Shown: positions 25,322-34,731 of the stretch, piece by piece
Layout: each line of letters starts with the position of its first letter
Numbering within the stretch: position 1 is the stretch's first letter
The notes under the pieces: generated by a model
Database searches by the model: none
What the model was told of the DNA's origin: nothing
The model's input: only the letters and a program-made list of their open reading frames with translations
Translations under genes and position numbers: made by a program
Origin: a bacterium
GTDB taxonomy: Bacteria; Patescibacteriota; Saccharimonadia; Saccharimonadales; UBA4665
Direction of reading: 5' to 3'
NCBI GenBank assembly: GCA_021804085.1
Contig: JAJZKM010000006.1
Coordinates: 1 to 43,148 of the forward strand
DNA length: 43,148 nt

Positions 25322-26432
25322 GAAGTTTACGTGCGTCTCGATGCTTACGAAGCTTTGCTAATGCTTTAGCCTCAATTTGTCTAATTCGCTCTCTGGTCAC
25401 GCTAAATTCTTGACCGACCTCTTCCAAGGTATGACTCTTGCCGTCTTCCAATCCGAAACGAAGCTTGAGTATCTTCTGCTCTCGCTCGGTAAGCGCGCCT
25501 AGCATATCCTTAACTTGTTCTTTTAATAATTGATTGGTTGCCGATTCTTCAGGGCCAATAGTGTCTTCATCTTCTATGAAATCCGCCAAGACTGAATCCT
25601 CGTCATCATCTCTAATAGAGGCGTCAAGACTAGAAATGTCTTGCTTAATTTTCATGATGTGTTCAACTTTATCTACATCAATTTCCATTGCTTTAGCGAT
25701 TTCCTCATTTGAAGGCTCGCGATTTAGCTCTTGGGTTAAACGACGTTGTGTTCTCAATAACTTATTTATGGTTTCGACCATATGCACCGGAATGCGAATA
25801 GTACGTGCTTGATCAGCAATCGCTCTAGTAATAGCTTGCCTAATCCACCATGTAGCATAGGTAGAAAATTTAAATCCTTTATCCGGATCAAACTTTTCAA
25901 CAGCACGAAGCAGTCCAGTATTCCCTTCCTGGATCAGGTCTAAAAGATCTAGCCCACGCCCAACATAACGCTTGGCAATCGAAACAACCAACCGCATATT
26001 GGCTTCTGCCATCTTATCTTTGGCATCCTTGTCTCCAGCAACTACTCTTTGCGCTAAAGCTAATTCTTCCTCGGCTGTTAATAGCGGAATTTTACCAATT
26101 TCACGTAAATAAAGTCTTACCGAGTCATCAGCAACATCATCCTCTAGATAAACCGTTCCGTTGACGATTTCTTCCTCGCCTTCTTCCTCAATCCATTCGT
26201 CAATAAAACTATCATCATCAGGTTCAATGGTAGTTATTTCAATGTTTGAATCAGCAAGTTCAGTATAAAGCGAATCAAGAATTTCGGTATTAGCCGGATC
26301 TTCTGGTATAAGTTCAAATATTTCGCGCTGAGAAATTGATTTTTCTTTTTTTGCCTTTGAGATTAACGTATTTTTACGTACCTCTAGGCTATCAGGCGCT
26401 GCTCGCTCCTCTTTCTTCTTACTCTTAGGCAT
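25305..26432 (-). CDS. rpoD: RNA polymerase primary sigma factor RpoD/SigA
   Basis: 375 residues. A Lys-rich N-terminus precedes a short region 1.1-like helix bundle. Region 1.2 has [21 protein letters not shown]. Region 2 has [20 protein letters not shown], then the -10-recognition block [20 protein letters not shown]. Region 3 has [12 protein letters not shown]. Region 4.2 has [22 protein letters not shown] for the -35 box. It is the housekeeping sigma factor, consistent with the TTGACA-type promoters in the window. It overlaps dnaG by 8 nt and the kinase by 17 nt, a dnaG-rpoD macromolecular synthesis arrangement. Confidence 0.97.
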   Translation of the reverse strand: MPKSKKKEERAAPDSLEVRKNTLISKAKKEKSISQREIFELIPEDPANTEILDSLYTELADSNIEITTIEPDDDSFIDEWIEEEGEEEIVNGTVYLEDDVADDSVRLYLREIGKIPLLTAEEELALAQRVVAGDKDAKDKMAEANMRLVVSIAKRYVGRGLDLLDLIQEGNTGLLRAVEKFDPDKGFKFSTYATWWIRQAITRAIADQARTIRIPVHMVETINKLLRTQRRLTQELNREPSNEEIAKAMEIDVDKVEHIMKIKQDISSLDASIRDDDEDSVLADFIEDEDTIGPEESATNQLLKEQVKDMLGALTEREQKILKLRFGLEDGKSHTLEEVGQEFSVTRERIRQIEAKALAKLRKHRDARKLHDYIR

Positions 26433-28185
26433 TGATACCCTCTCCCTGGTTAACTCTTAATAATCTATCCAAGCGACGCGCCTCCTCAAGAAGCTTGTCC
26501 GCTTTTTGTCCATCTGCGGTTTGCAATTCGGCTGTAATACTGATTTTTTGTTGTTTTACATAACCTGCTATCAATCTTGTCTGCAATCGAGCTGCTTCAT
26601 AATTTAGTTCGTCTAACTCGAGACCCTGATAGAGTTCTTCATATTGTAACATCAATATTTTAACATACTCAGCAACTTTGTCCAAGTTAGCCAGCTCATC
26701 TATGGTAATCAAGGGTTTCTCTTTAAGCAAACGCATTAATTCCTTTGCAGATTCTCGAGTTAACATTTCATTTTTTATAACTTTAAGCCTTGGTCGTAAA
26801 TCACTTTTAAATATCATTAGACTAAGCAGGTGATCTTCACATTTTGCAATTTCAATCTGCTCACCTTTATGTTCACTAACGCTAACTTTGTTTCGCCTAA
26901 GACTTTTTCTTTCTGATCCCGAACGATTCAATTTATCCGATAACGAGTCCTTACTAACGGATAATATGCTAGCAAGACGATTCAAATAGTGATCTTTTTC
27001 TACAGCATCATCAAGTTGTTGAATAACCGGCAGTATCGCATCACTAAAGCCACGTTTGCCCTGTGCAGACTTAAGATCAAACCGATCCTCTTGAATTTTT
27101 ATTAGCCAATCAATCGCATAGACACTATTAGCTATCGCCTGTTTCCAGAGTTGTGGATCTTTTCTAATCAATTCATCTGGGTCTTTTCCTGTTTGCAGAT
27201 CAACTACACCTAAAGATATCCTTAACCTACTTGCCATAGTAATTGCACGTTCAGTGGCAGAGATACCCGCCTTATCACTATCAAAGCAAAGACGAATATC
27301 GTTCGTTAAACGACTAAGCCCTTTTAAGTGTGATTCGGTTAGGGCTGTTCCTGCGGTTGCAACCACCTGAGAAACACTAGCTTGATGACTAGATATTACA
27401 TCTAAATTTCCCTCTGCGACTAGAACATAACCGACCTCCCTGATAGACTGCTTGGCAAAATGAAGGCCATATATATGTCGACTTTTATCATATAGTGCAG
27501 TTTGTGGTGTATTTATGTATTTTGGACTATATGTGTCCTGTTTATCCAGCACGCGTGCTGTAAAACCAATAATCAAACCTTGTGGGTCTTGTAGCGGAAT
27601 CATCAACCGGCCACGAAACATATCTCTAATTAATCCCGAATGGGATGTTGCAACTCCGGCAGCTTTGATTTCATTATCTTTGAATCCGAGACCTTTCAGA
27701 TAAGTAACTAGAGCATTGTTTTGTGTTGGGGAATAACCTAGTCTCCAGTCAAGGATGGTTTTTTTACTAAAACCACGTTCGCGAATAGCATAAGCCAATA
27801 CTTCATTATTGGCTGCCAACTGAGCCTGATAAAATTTGGCTGCTCTTTCGTTAATCTCAATCAGGCGTTCCTTATTGACCCCCCCGACTCTCTTTGATCC
27901 CCTTGTCTGCTCCAAGTCAATACCCGCTTTGCGGGCCAAAAGATCAAGCGCACCCTTAAAATCCAAACCTTCCATTTCCATCACAAAAGAGAATATATTA
28001 CCTCCCTTATTTGACGAAAAATCATGCCAAATCTGCTTTTCTGGACTTACCATAAAACTAGGAGTTTTTTCGTTACTAAAAGGGCTTAAACCACGAAAAT
28101 TTCTGCCTGCTCTTTTTAGCTGGATATATTCCCCTATTACATCTTCAACCGCAAGCCGATCTTTGATTTCCTCAATTACATCCAT
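26425..28185 (-). CDS. dnaG: DNA primase DnaG lacking the zinc ligands
   Basis: 586 residues. The N-terminal CHC2-type region is recognisable ([20 protein letters not shown] at 23-42), but all four zinc ligands are replaced: S34, S37, D55 and S58 stand where C, H, C and C belong. The RNA polymerase core is intact: [11 protein letters not shown] (about 254-264) is the TOPRIM Glu motif, and LCFDSDKAG and KDPDEL follow. The C-terminal third is the helicase-binding region. DnaG makes RNA primers at the fork. Without zinc, template recognition by the N-terminal domain must be stabilised another way. It is the first gene of the replication cluster. Confidence 0.95.
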   Translation of the reverse strand: MDVIEEIKDRLAVEDVIGEYIQLKRAGRNFRGLSPFSNEKTPSFMVSPEKQIWHDFSSNKGGNIFSFVMEMEGLDFKGALDLLARKAGIDLEQTRGSKRVGGVNKERLIEINERAAKFYQAQLAANNEVLAYAIRERGFSKKTILDWRLGYSPTQNNALVTYLKGLGFKDNEIKAAGVATSHSGLIRDMFRGRLMIPLQDPQGLIIGFTARVLDKQDTYSPKYINTPQTALYDKSRHIYGLHFAKQSIREVGYVLVAEGNLDVISSHQASVSQVVATAGTALTESHLKGLSRLTNDIRLCFDSDKAGISATERAITMASRLRISLGVVDLQTGKDPDELIRKDPQLWKQAIANSVYAIDWLIKIQEDRFDLKSAQGKRGFSDAILPVIQQLDDAVEKDHYLNRLASILSVSKDSLSDKLNRSGSERKSLRRNKVSVSEHKGEQIEIAKCEDHLLSLMIFKSDLRPRLKVIKNEMLTRESAKELMRLLKEKPLITIDELANLDKVAEYVKILMLQYEELYQGLELDELNYEAARLQTRLIAGYVKQQKISITAELQTADGQKADKLLEEARRLDRLLRVNQGEGINA

Positions 28186-28377
28186 AACTAGGCTTATTGT
28201 ACGCTATTTAATAAAATTCTTATCTGTCAATTGTGAAACTCTAATGATTATGATGTTGAATATAACCAAGTTTTTATAATTTTTATGAAAGTTACTTAAT
28301 CTAATTCCCACAAGACTTATTGACCAGGATCATTAAAGACTTTGCTGCAACCCAAAAATAAATGTTAAGCGATTTTG

Positions 28378-28716
28378 TTAAGTTTTTAATTCCTTAGCTA
28401 GTAAATAGCTATGGTCGATTAGGACAATTATCTCATCATAGCCTAACTGACCGCTTAAAATAATTGTGTTCCATTTACGCTGATCTAGCTTATGAGCCGG
28501 AGCAACTTCTTCGTATTTTTCTCTTAGAAGCTTTGATAACTCGATATCTGATCGTAAGCTAAGCCTAAGCGGTTGCTTGTCCCGTTCAAGATAAGCAAAA
28601 TCTACACCACTAATAGAAAATACATCTATTGCTTTGCCAAAAGGATGAGTTAGCATCGACTCCTCTCGCGTACGGAGATAGCGCCGAATGGCTATTTCCT
28701 CTTTTTTCTTAAACAT
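28378..28716 (-). CDS. MmcQ/YjbR-family protein
   Basis: 112 residues. The family pattern is clear: THPFGKAIDVFSISGVDFAYL, LRLSLRSDIELSKLLREKYE, then HKLDQRKWNTIILSGQLGYDEI and the closing LIDHSYLL helix. YjbR-type proteins have a CyaY-like fold. DNA binding is proposed for some, and no enzymatic role is settled. It overlaps the oligoribonuclease gene by 8 nt, so the two are probably co-transcribed. 192 nt with no gene separate it from dnaG. Confidence 0.88.
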   Translation of the reverse strand: MFKKKEEIAIRRYLRTREESMLTHPFGKAIDVFSISGVDFAYLERDKQPLRLSLRSDIELSKLLREKYEEVAPAHKLDQRKWNTIILSGQLGYDEIIVLIDHSYLLAKELKT

Positions 28717-29269
28717 TCCCCTTAAACCAATCTAAATAATATTGAAATTCTGCAATCGAAGCTTGAATGTCATCAAATGCTCGATGAACCTCTTTTTTTT
28801 CGAAAAATATTCCGTATTTTGCTTGCATAATAATTTTAAAAGATGAGACGTCTAGCATTCTATAGTGCAGCAAGGCGTCAACTTCAGGCCACCAATGCCT
28901 AATAAAATTACGATCGTTATGAATACTGTTACCTGAAAGAATGGCTGCTTCACTCCCAAATTGAGCAGAGATAAAACCCACTAGTTCATGTTGAACAGCA
29001 GATTCTTCTCTACCTGACGTTTTAATTCTCTCAATCAGCCCACTGCTTGAGTGATGTTCCATTGACCAATCACTCATTCGCCCTAGCTCTTCTGTACTGC
29101 GCTTAATACAGGCTTGGTATGAAGCAATAGTATTGAATTCAAAATCTGTGATTTCGGCAGCCACTTCTAAAATGACATCTTTATTGACATCTAGGCCAGT
29201 CATCTCAAGATCAACCCATAGTAATTTTGTTGGTATTTGCTCTTTTAGCTCGCGAGTCATGCGAGTCAT
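28709..29269 (-). CDS. orn: Oligoribonuclease
   Basis: 186 residues, standard length. A DEDDh exonuclease with D20 and E22 in LLWVDLEMTGLD, D119 in NSIHNDRNFI, and H162/D167 in VHRAFDDI. Orn degrades 2-5-nt RNAs to mononucleotides, finishing mRNA decay. This fits the DHH protein in this window being degenerate: Orn could supply the nanoRNase activity normally given by NrnA. An internal ATG (Met4) is an equally possible start. Confidence 0.95.
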   Translation of the reverse strand: MTRMTRELKEQIPTKLLWVDLEMTGLDVNKDVILEVAAEITDFEFNTIASYQACIKRSTEELGRMSDWSMEHHSSSGLIERIKTSGREESAVQHELVGFISAQFGSEAAILSGNSIHNDRNFIRHWWPEVDALLHYRMLDVSSFKIIMQAKYGIFFEKKEVHRAFDDIQASIAEFQYYLDWFKGNV

Positions 29270-29300
29270 TATATCAGGGTATCTTTATTGCTGGATACTG

Positions 29301-29876
29301 TTATCTTGCGTTAGCGAGCGCATCGCTATACCACTTAAGTTCTGTGAGCATAGAATCAAGAGCTGCCTGTGGGCCATAAGGGTTTGCTTTAAATGCTTCA
29401 CTCAAGTTTCCATCTTCGTCTACAGCGTCATTTAGGCCACTGAAAGCAACCGCTTGAGGAATAACCGCAGCACGACTTTCTGACAAAATTTCTTTTAGAT
29501 GCATAGCTGCCCTAGCACCCCCTACGGATCCGTGACTCGCTACAGCTGCCGGCTTACGATTCAATTCAGATGAAAGGTAATCTATAGCGTTCTTTAATAC
29601 ACCCGGAACGGAATGATTATATTCTGGTGTAATAAATATATAAGCATCAAATTCAGCGATTTTATCGAGCCACATTTTTACCGCTTGATCAATCTGTCGA
29701 TTTGGGTTGTAGCGTGGACTTACAGCCTCAGCAAAGAAAGGCAACTGATAGTCTATCAGGTCCACAATTTCAGCTTCAACATCAGTAATCTTGTTAGCTG
29801 TGTTAGCTATCCATTTAGCCTCTTTAGGAGTTACGCGATTTTCTCTAGTTGACCCAATTACTACTGCTAATTTCAT
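29301..29876 (-). CDS. NAD(P)H-dependent FMN reductase family protein
   Basis: 191 residues with a flavodoxin-like fold. The phosphate loop is GSTRENR near 8-14. ITPEYNHSVPGVLKNAIDYL (about 82-101) is the signature of the NADPH-dependent FMN reductase/azoreductase group, and SHGSVGGARA follows. The protein probably reduces flavins, quinones or azo compounds with FMN as cofactor. It is divergent from an HxlR regulator with a palindromic site between them, a typical redox or electrophile-response pair. A CAAAAGGAGT ribosome binding site precedes ATG 29876. Confidence 0.9.
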   Translation of the reverse strand: MKLAVVIGSTRENRVTPKEAKWIANTANKITDVEAEIVDLIDYQLPFFAEAVSPRYNPNRQIDQAVKMWLDKIAEFDAYIFITPEYNHSVPGVLKNAIDYLSSELNRKPAAVASHGSVGGARAAMHLKEILSESRAAVIPQAVAFSGLNDAVDEDGNLSEAFKANPYGPQAALDSMLTELKWYSDALANAR

Positions 29877-29905
29877 TTTTACTCCTTTTGTGATATATAT
29901 AATTA

Positions 29906-29919
29906 AGTAGATATCTACT
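29906..29919. promoter_or_regulatory. Perfect 14-bp palindrome, candidate HxlR operator
   Basis: AGTAGATATCTACT is exactly self-complementary. It lies in the 58-nt gap between the divergent FMN reductase and hxlR genes, 15 nt before the hxlR start. HxlR-type winged-helix dimers commonly bind such palindromes in divergent promoters, so autoregulation and control of the reductase are likely. Confidence 0.7.
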
Positions 29920-29934
29920 ATACAAAGTATATGA

Positions 29935-30246
29935 ATGAATAATCAAAGTCAAGTTATTGAAAATCAGCCCGGATGCATCGCTTCAGCTATGGAAATCATA
30001 GGTAAAAAATGGACAGCATTAATTTTGCGCGATCTAATGTCCGGGCCTAAACGTTTTAGCGAACTTGAACGTACAATAGAAAAAATAACACCTAGAATTC
30101 TCTCACACCGTCTCGAGGAGCTAAAACTGCAAGGCGTTCTGATTTTAGACACCAATAACTGTTATTCACTTACTTCCAAAGGACGCGATTTACTGCCAAT
30201 ACTAAAACAAATGGCTAATTGGGGTATAAAATACCCCAATCTATAA
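29935..30246 (+). CDS. HxlR-family transcriptional regulator
   Basis: 103 residues forming one winged helix-turn-helix: AMEIIGKKWTALILRDLMSG (about 17-36), PKRFSELERTIEKITPRILS, HRLEELKLQGVL and a wing ending YSLTSKGRDLLPIL. Cys13, just before the helix (QPGCIASAM), matches the redox-sensing cysteine of HypR/QorR-type members and suggests control by oxidants or electrophiles. ATG 29935 is chosen because the ATG at 29931 stops after three codons. The divergent partner is the FMN reductase. Confidence 0.92.
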   Translation: MNNQSQVIENQPGCIASAMEIIGKKWTALILRDLMSGPKRFSELERTIEKITPRILSHRLEELKLQGVLILDTNNCYSLTSKGRDLLPILKQMANWGIKYPNL

Positions 30247-30387
30247 CTAAGTTTTGTATTTACTTATAGTATTCAATGGAAACGGGGGTTAACGATCACC
30301 TTGTTAACTAATAAAATTAGGTGTTACTCTATTGAAATGTTTAAGCCTTCCCGGATCTCGTTACAAATATAGCTTTACTATGTATCT

Positions 30388-31116
30388 TTAAGACAACTTG
30401 GGATTATGTTGTTCTTGTTTAATATGTCTGGCCATATCTTTAACACCACTGCGCCAAAGAATATAGGCAAATCTCCAGATAATAAAATAAATCGATCCTA
30501 GCAACGCAAAGAAACTTGTTATTGTCCTCATCATGTCCGGATAGGTATGTGGCTGGAGAAGTAAATTTGATATATCAAACAGTACCCCTCCTGGGTTGAG
30601 AACTATGTCCCAGCTATCCCAGCGCATATCGCGCCCAAGATAAATAGCAAAACTGCACCCAAGCAGAAGAATAACAACAACCATAGCTGCAGACCGTTTA
30701 GATATTCTCTTTTTCAACTCCTGATGAACTATATATAGACTAACTACCCCTAAAAGTAGTGCCAGAAAGATGAAAGCCGTATACATTACTGCACTATAAA
30801 GAATCACATTGGGGTTTATAGACTCTAAATGAATATAGTCACTAACCATATAGAAACTATTTGGTAGAAAAATTATCCATAAGAATGTATATAATAGTGG
30901 CTCCCAGGCCGACCAAAGTTTTTTCTTTAAAACAACGACCAATCTCCATGATAATAAGATAGGAATTCCTGCAAGCAATAAATTAACAACTAGAAAAGGA
31001 TCAGTGATCCCATGATTGAGAACAATTGAATACAGATATAGACCTAGGCAAACTACACCTCCGGAAGCCAAAATAACAACAAGATCAAACCAGGGCTTCT
31101 TTGCTATCTGCCGCAC
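30388..31116 (-). CDS. DUF1361 membrane protein
   Basis: 242 residues, seven or eight membrane spans. The DUF1361 signature is present: LLYTFLWIIFLPNSFYMVSD at about 75-94, then LGRDMRWDSWDIVLNP at about 160-175. The function of the family is unknown. The start is GTG, overlapping the isomerase stop by one base (TAGTG), so translation is probably coupled. About 140 nt without a gene separate its 3' end from hxlR. Confidence 0.88.
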   Translation of the reverse strand: MRQIAKKPWFDLVVILASGGVVCLGLYLYSIVLNHGITDPFLVVNLLLAGIPILLSWRLVVVLKKKLWSAWEPLLYTFLWIIFLPNSFYMVSDYIHLESINPNVILYSAVMYTAFIFLALLLGVVSLYIVHQELKKRISKRSAAMVVVILLLGCSFAIYLGRDMRWDSWDIVLNPGGVLFDISNLLLQPHTYPDMMRTITSFFALLGSIYFIIWRFAYILWRSGVKDMARHIKQEQHNPKLS

Positions 31117-32147
31117 TATTGATCTCTCAACATTTGCTTAAATTTTTCAACCAATTCTACCGGTTCAGGATTTGTTCCGGCCGCTATAGCACAATAAAGA
31201 CTCACGAAATCCCCAAGTAACACACAATAAAGTAACTGTGACAGAACGTCTACTCCCACTGCATTTACAACAATCGGCGCTGGTCTCAATCCACTAAGTA
31301 ATCTTTCACTTAAAAAAAATCTCTTCATTATCATAGGATTCTCAAAACTTGAACGTAAATCAACAACCGCATACGGCTTTTCGGTAGGTTGTTTGCTCCA
31401 ACCTATAAATTCGTTATGATTAAATTCAGAATAGGTACCATTCCAGGCTACTTGTTTCGCATTTTCGTTAAAATCTATCTTCCATTTATATGCCGCGGGC
31501 GCCATTAAAGGTCCACCATAAACGACAACCGATTTGCCCAAACAGTCTAGAGCTATCTGTTTTGCCAAATTTTCCTGAACGGGAATTTGTTGATGCCATT
31601 GCTTGACAATTTCATTTAAAAAAGCAGCTGTGCCTTCTAATTTAGATATATCCCCATCTAATGCAACCCCGTAAAAAAGAGCGATTTCAATCAAAGCCCG
31701 GTAATTATAAAAAACTCCATAGCGTGGCTGCTTGGCTGACGGCAATAACAGCAAAGGATATTTTTTTTCGTTGGCTATTTCTTCTAGCTTGCCGCCACCG
31801 GCTATAATTATAATTTTGGCAGCCTTAGATTCTGCTTCGTTTAGTGCACTCAATGTCTCTTCGGTATTTCCAGAGTAGCTGGAAACAATGCAAAGCGTAT
31901 GTTCATTAACATATGGTGGCAGGTTATATCCTCGAACAATCTCAAAGGGATCCTTAAAACGAGGCCAGCTAAGACTCAGGGTTGCCGCTAAAGCCGAACC
32001 ACCCATGCCTGCATATACTATATTTTTAATTTCTGATTGTTCAAAATTAACACCAAAATGATGCAACAATTGGTTAGGTTCCTGTAGGGCAATTCCAACA
32101 GCATCGGACTTATCTATTTCTCGGAAATATGATTGATCGTCAAGCAT
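31116..32147 (-). CDS. Bifunctional phosphoglucose/phosphomannose isomerase-type SIS protein
   Basis: 343 residues, typical for the archaeal-type bifunctional PGI/PMI family. The first SIS domain has VYAGMGGSALAAT near 45 and CIVSSYSGNTEETLSAL near 87-103. The second carries WKIDFNENAKQVAWNG and SEFNHNEFIGW, with the catalytic Glu and His region. The enzyme interconverts fructose-6-phosphate with glucose-6- or mannose-6-phosphate. It is coupled to the downstream DUF1361 gene. The stop is TAG. Confidence 0.88.
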   Translation of the reverse strand: MLDDQSYFREIDKSDAVGIALQEPNQLLHHFGVNFEQSEIKNIVYAGMGGSALAATLSLSWPRFKDPFEIVRGYNLPPYVNEHTLCIVSSYSGNTEETLSALNEAESKAAKIIIIAGGGKLEEIANEKKYPLLLLPSAKQPRYGVFYNYRALIEIALFYGVALDGDISKLEGTAAFLNEIVKQWHQQIPVQENLAKQIALDCLGKSVVVYGGPLMAPAAYKWKIDFNENAKQVAWNGTYSEFNHNEFIGWSKQPTEKPYAVVDLRSSFENPMIMKRFFLSERLLSGLRPAPIVVNAVGVDVLSQLLYCVLLGDFVSLYCAIAAGTNPEPVELVEKFKQMLRDQ

Positions 32148-32226
32148 AAGACCATCCTCTCTGGTTAGTTATATTACACTGTAGTATAGTATACCTAAAC
32201 TAGTTAAGCTTATGCAGGGGGTAATT

Positions 32227-32691
32227 ATGTTTGGGCACCAAGATGAAAACGACGATCTAAAAAATCTTAGAGACACAATAACTCATGTGGACGATTCAAA
32301 AGATCCTATCGACAGCAGCGTTATTAACGAGATAAGCTCTAGTAACGGCGTAAGCGCTGGTGGGCCGATTACTGACTCTTCCCAATCATCAATCGATATA
32401 GAAAACAAGGATGATCTCCTAAAGATTAAACAGCAAGCTTTAACTAAGTTATCTCCTCTAGTTACCCAACTAAACCAGACACCTCTAGAAAAGTTCCAAA
32501 CCCTAATGATGATGATCCAGGCTAGTGACGACCAGTCGTTGATTAAGTCGGCTTATCAAGCAGCACTAGAAATAGGTGATGAAAAACAAAAAGCTCAAGC
32601 CTTGCTTGATGTGGTAAATGAAATCAACTACTTTACACACCCAAATTCTGAATATAAATTAAAGAGCCCGGATTCAAACCAGGCTCTTTAA
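32227..32691 (+). CDS. Acidic hypothetical protein
   Basis: 154 residues from ATG 32227, chosen because an AGGGGG Shine-Dalgarno (32216-32221) sits 5 nt upstream. An ATG at 32212 would add five residues and lack a ribosome binding site. Residues 1-70 are polar and acidic, probably disordered. Residues 75-145 form helices (LKIKQQALTKLSPLVTQL, KFQTLMMMIQASDDQSL, SAYQAALEIGDEKQKAQALL), perhaps a small helical bundle. No family is recognised. The stop codon lies within the terminator stem shared with groEL. Confidence 0.7.
   Translation: MFGHQDENDDLKNLRDTITHVDDSKDPIDSSVINEISSSNGVSAGGPITDSSQSSIDIENKDDLLKIKQQALTKLSPLVTQLNQTPLEKFQTLMMMIQASDDQSLIKSAYQAALEIGDEKQKAQALLDVVNEINYFTHPNSEYKLKSPDSNQAL
32659..32691. 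terminator. Bidirectional terminator hairpin
   Basis: A 10-bp perfect stem TTAAAGAGCC/GGCTCTTTAA with a 13-nt loop lies between the convergent 32227 gene and groEL. A/T runs flank it on both sides. It ends exactly at the stop codon of the plus-strand gene. Confidence 0.65.
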
Positions 32692-32710
32692 GGTACCCGT
32701 TCCTAAGACC

Positions 32711-34363
32711 CTACATCATGCCCATTCCACTCATGTCTGGGGCACCACCTGCAGGAGCAGACTTTCGTTCTGGCTGATCAACAACCAATGCACCCATAGT
32801 CATTGCAGTCCCAGCTATACTCGATGCGTTAAGCAATACTTCACGAGTCACTCTTGCTGGATCAATTATTCCCTCAGCCTTCAGGTCCACTAGTTTTGAT
32901 GGATTATTAACATCTACACCTGTTCCTGGTTTAGCATCTCTGACTTTTGGTAGCCATTCGTCGGGATTAAGGCCAGCATTAGCAAGAAGAATTCTAAACG
33001 GCTGCTCTAAGCTCCTCAAAAGAATCTGCTTTCCGGCATTGAACGAATCGTCGTCTTTAGGGTCAATTTTGATAGCCGATGCGAGATTAATCAAAGTAAC
33101 CCCTCCGCCAGGAACTACACCTTCTCCCAAAGCTGCCTTAACGGCCGCTACGGCATCGTCAACTCGAAACTTCTTTTCTTCAATTTCGGTTTCGGTCGCA
33201 CCACCAACTTTTATGACCGCAACCTTACCGCTCAGCGCTGCACGTCGTTTTTCAAGATTCTCTTTATCGTAATCGCTGGTGGATTGTGCGATTTGGGCAT
33301 CAATTTGTTTTATGCGAGCACTGATTTCGGAAGCGTTACCATCACCTTCGATAATTGTAGTATTGTCCTTGTCTACAATTACCTTTCTGGCACTACCAAC
33401 AACATCGAGGTCAACATTTTCGAAGGTCATACCTCGATCTTCGGTGATAACCTCTCCCCCAGTCAAGATAGCAATATCGGTTAAAATATCTTTCCTTCTG
33501 TCACCAAAAGCTGGTGCTTTAACTGCTACAGTGTTAAAGACTCCCTTAAGCCGGTTTAGAACCAAAGTTGCTAAAGCCTCACCTTCAACGTCATCTGCAA
33601 TTAAAACCAAATCTTTCTTTCCAGTTTGAGCCAATTTTTCAAGTAGTGGTAAAAACTCTTGGATTGAACTAATTTTACGGTCAGTAATGATTATCGCCGG
33701 CTTATCGTAGGCTGCTTCCATGCGAGCAGTATCGGTGACCATATAAGCACTGACAAATCCTCGATCAAAAGTAAATCCTTCAACAACTTCCTTTTCTAGT
33801 AATAGGCCCTGTCCTTCTTCAACGGTAACTACACCCTCTTTACCAACCGCTTCCATGACATCGGCAATTAAAGCACCGATTTCTTTATCGCCAGCTGATA
33901 TAGTCGCCACCTCGGCCACTCGGCTCTTCTTGCCCTCAATACCTTCAGCTAGAGTTCCTAGCTTATTGATGACCTCGGTAGCTGCAGCCTCAAGACCCTT
34001 ACGCAACAGCATCGGATTATGCCCTGCGGCTATCAATTTATTAGCTTCGCTAAGTATATGATACGTAATGACAGTAACGGTAGTAGTACCGTCTCCAGCT
34101 ACATCGTTCATTTTACTTGCAGCCTGTTTGATCAGTTCTGCTCCAACCTTTTGGCCAAGAATTTCGTCTTCGCTGTCACTAAGCTCGACAGCCTTTGCGA
34201 CAGTAACACCATCGTGAGTTACGGTAGGGTTACCGTAGGATTTTTCTATAACTACATTGCGACCACGAGGACCCATAGTAGTTTTTACTGCGTTATATAA
34301 TATCTCCGCGCCAGCCAATACACGGCGCCTGGCATCGTCATCATAAAAAACTTTTTTTGCCAT
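32711..34363 (-). CDS. groL: Chaperonin GroEL
   Basis: 550 residues, full length. The equatorial ATP site has GPRGRNVVIEKSYGNPTVTHD and VAGDGTTTVTV. The apical domain has the FDRGFVSAYMVTD and EGEALATLVLNRL blocks. The hinge and equatorial C-part have EEKKFRVDDAVAAVKAALGE and GGGVTLI. The C-terminus ends in a short GGAPDMSGMGMM tail like the GGM repeats. It folds proteins inside the GroES-capped ring. It is 2 nt downstream of groES and under the same CIRCE-controlled promoter. The stop is TAG. Confidence 0.98.
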   Translation of the reverse strand: MAKKVFYDDDARRRVLAGAEILYNAVKTTMGPRGRNVVIEKSYGNPTVTHDGVTVAKAVELSDSEDEILGQKVGAELIKQAASKMNDVAGDGTTTVTVITYHILSEANKLIAAGHNPMLLRKGLEAAATEVINKLGTLAEGIEGKKSRVAEVATISAGDKEIGALIADVMEAVGKEGVVTVEEGQGLLLEKEVVEGFTFDRGFVSAYMVTDTARMEAAYDKPAIIITDRKISSIQEFLPLLEKLAQTGKKDLVLIADDVEGEALATLVLNRLKGVFNTVAVKAPAFGDRRKDILTDIAILTGGEVITEDRGMTFENVDLDVVGSARKVIVDKDNTTIIEGDGNASEISARIKQIDAQIAQSTSDYDKENLEKRRAALSGKVAVIKVGGATETEIEEKKFRVDDAVAAVKAALGEGVVPGGGVTLINLASAIKIDPKDDDSFNAGKQILLRSLEQPFRILLANAGLNPDEWLPKVRDAKPGTGVDVNNPSKLVDLKAEGIIDPARVTREVLLNASSIAGTAMTMGALVVDQPERKSAPAGGAPDMSGMGMM

Positions 34364-34365
34364 TA

Positions 34366-34644
34366 TTATTTACTCCCCTGTTTTACTGTAGCTAAAATAT
34401 CTTCTTCTTTAACGATGATGTACTCATCCTTATCGACTTTAATTTCTGTGGTTGAATAGCTTTTATATACTATTCTATCTCCAGATTTAATTTGCTTAAC
34501 GTCTGAACCCACAGCCACAACTTTGGCAATTTTTGGTTTTTCAGCGGCATTATCTGGTAGATATAATCCACTAGCAGTTTTATTACTTGCCTCTTCTGCT
34601 TGCGCAACAACATAATCGGCAAGTGGTTGCAATGGTGAACTCAT
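34366..34644 (-). CDS. groS: Co-chaperonin GroES
   Basis: 92 residues. The GroES beta-barrel is seen from PLADYVVAQAEEASNKTASG, with the mobile loop (about 16-34), to SGDRIVYKSYSTTEIKVDKD and DEYIIVKEEDILA. It caps GroEL as a heptamer. A TGGAGGT ribosome binding site precedes ATG 34644. Two CIRCE operators lie in the 5' region. Confidence 0.97.
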   Translation of the reverse strand: MSSPLQPLADYVVAQAEEASNKTASGLYLPDNAAEKPKIAKVVAVGSDVKQIKSGDRIVYKSYSTTEIKVDKDEYIIVKEEDILATVKQGSK

Positions 34645-34675
34645 TTATTTATTACCTCCATAGTTAACTAATACG

Positions 34676-34702
34676 TTAGCACTTATAGCAGTCGAGTGCT
34701 AA
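34676..34702 (-). promoter_or_regulatory. CIRCE operator 1
   Basis: TTAGCACTT-N9-GAGTGCTAA, one mismatch from the CIRCE consensus TTAGCACTC-N9-GAGTGCTAA. HrcA repressor binds this site in the groESL leader. It is the promoter-distal copy, about 30 nt upstream of the groES start. Confidence 0.93.
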
Positions 34703-34704
34703 CA

Positions 34705-34731
34705 TCAGCACTCACTATAATAGAGCGCTAA
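34705..34731 (-). promoter_or_regulatory. CIRCE operator 2
   Basis: TCAGCACTC-N9-GAGCGCTAA, two symmetric mismatches from CIRCE, with the canonical 9-nt spacer. It lies 2 nt from copy 1 and covers the predicted -10 box and part of the spacer. Confidence 0.85.

Noticed and set aside
33039-34300. Several long plus-strand frames opposite groEL.
   Set aside because: They are antisense frames favoured by groEL codon bias; composition is Ser/Thr-rich and unlike proteins, and groEL is unambiguous.
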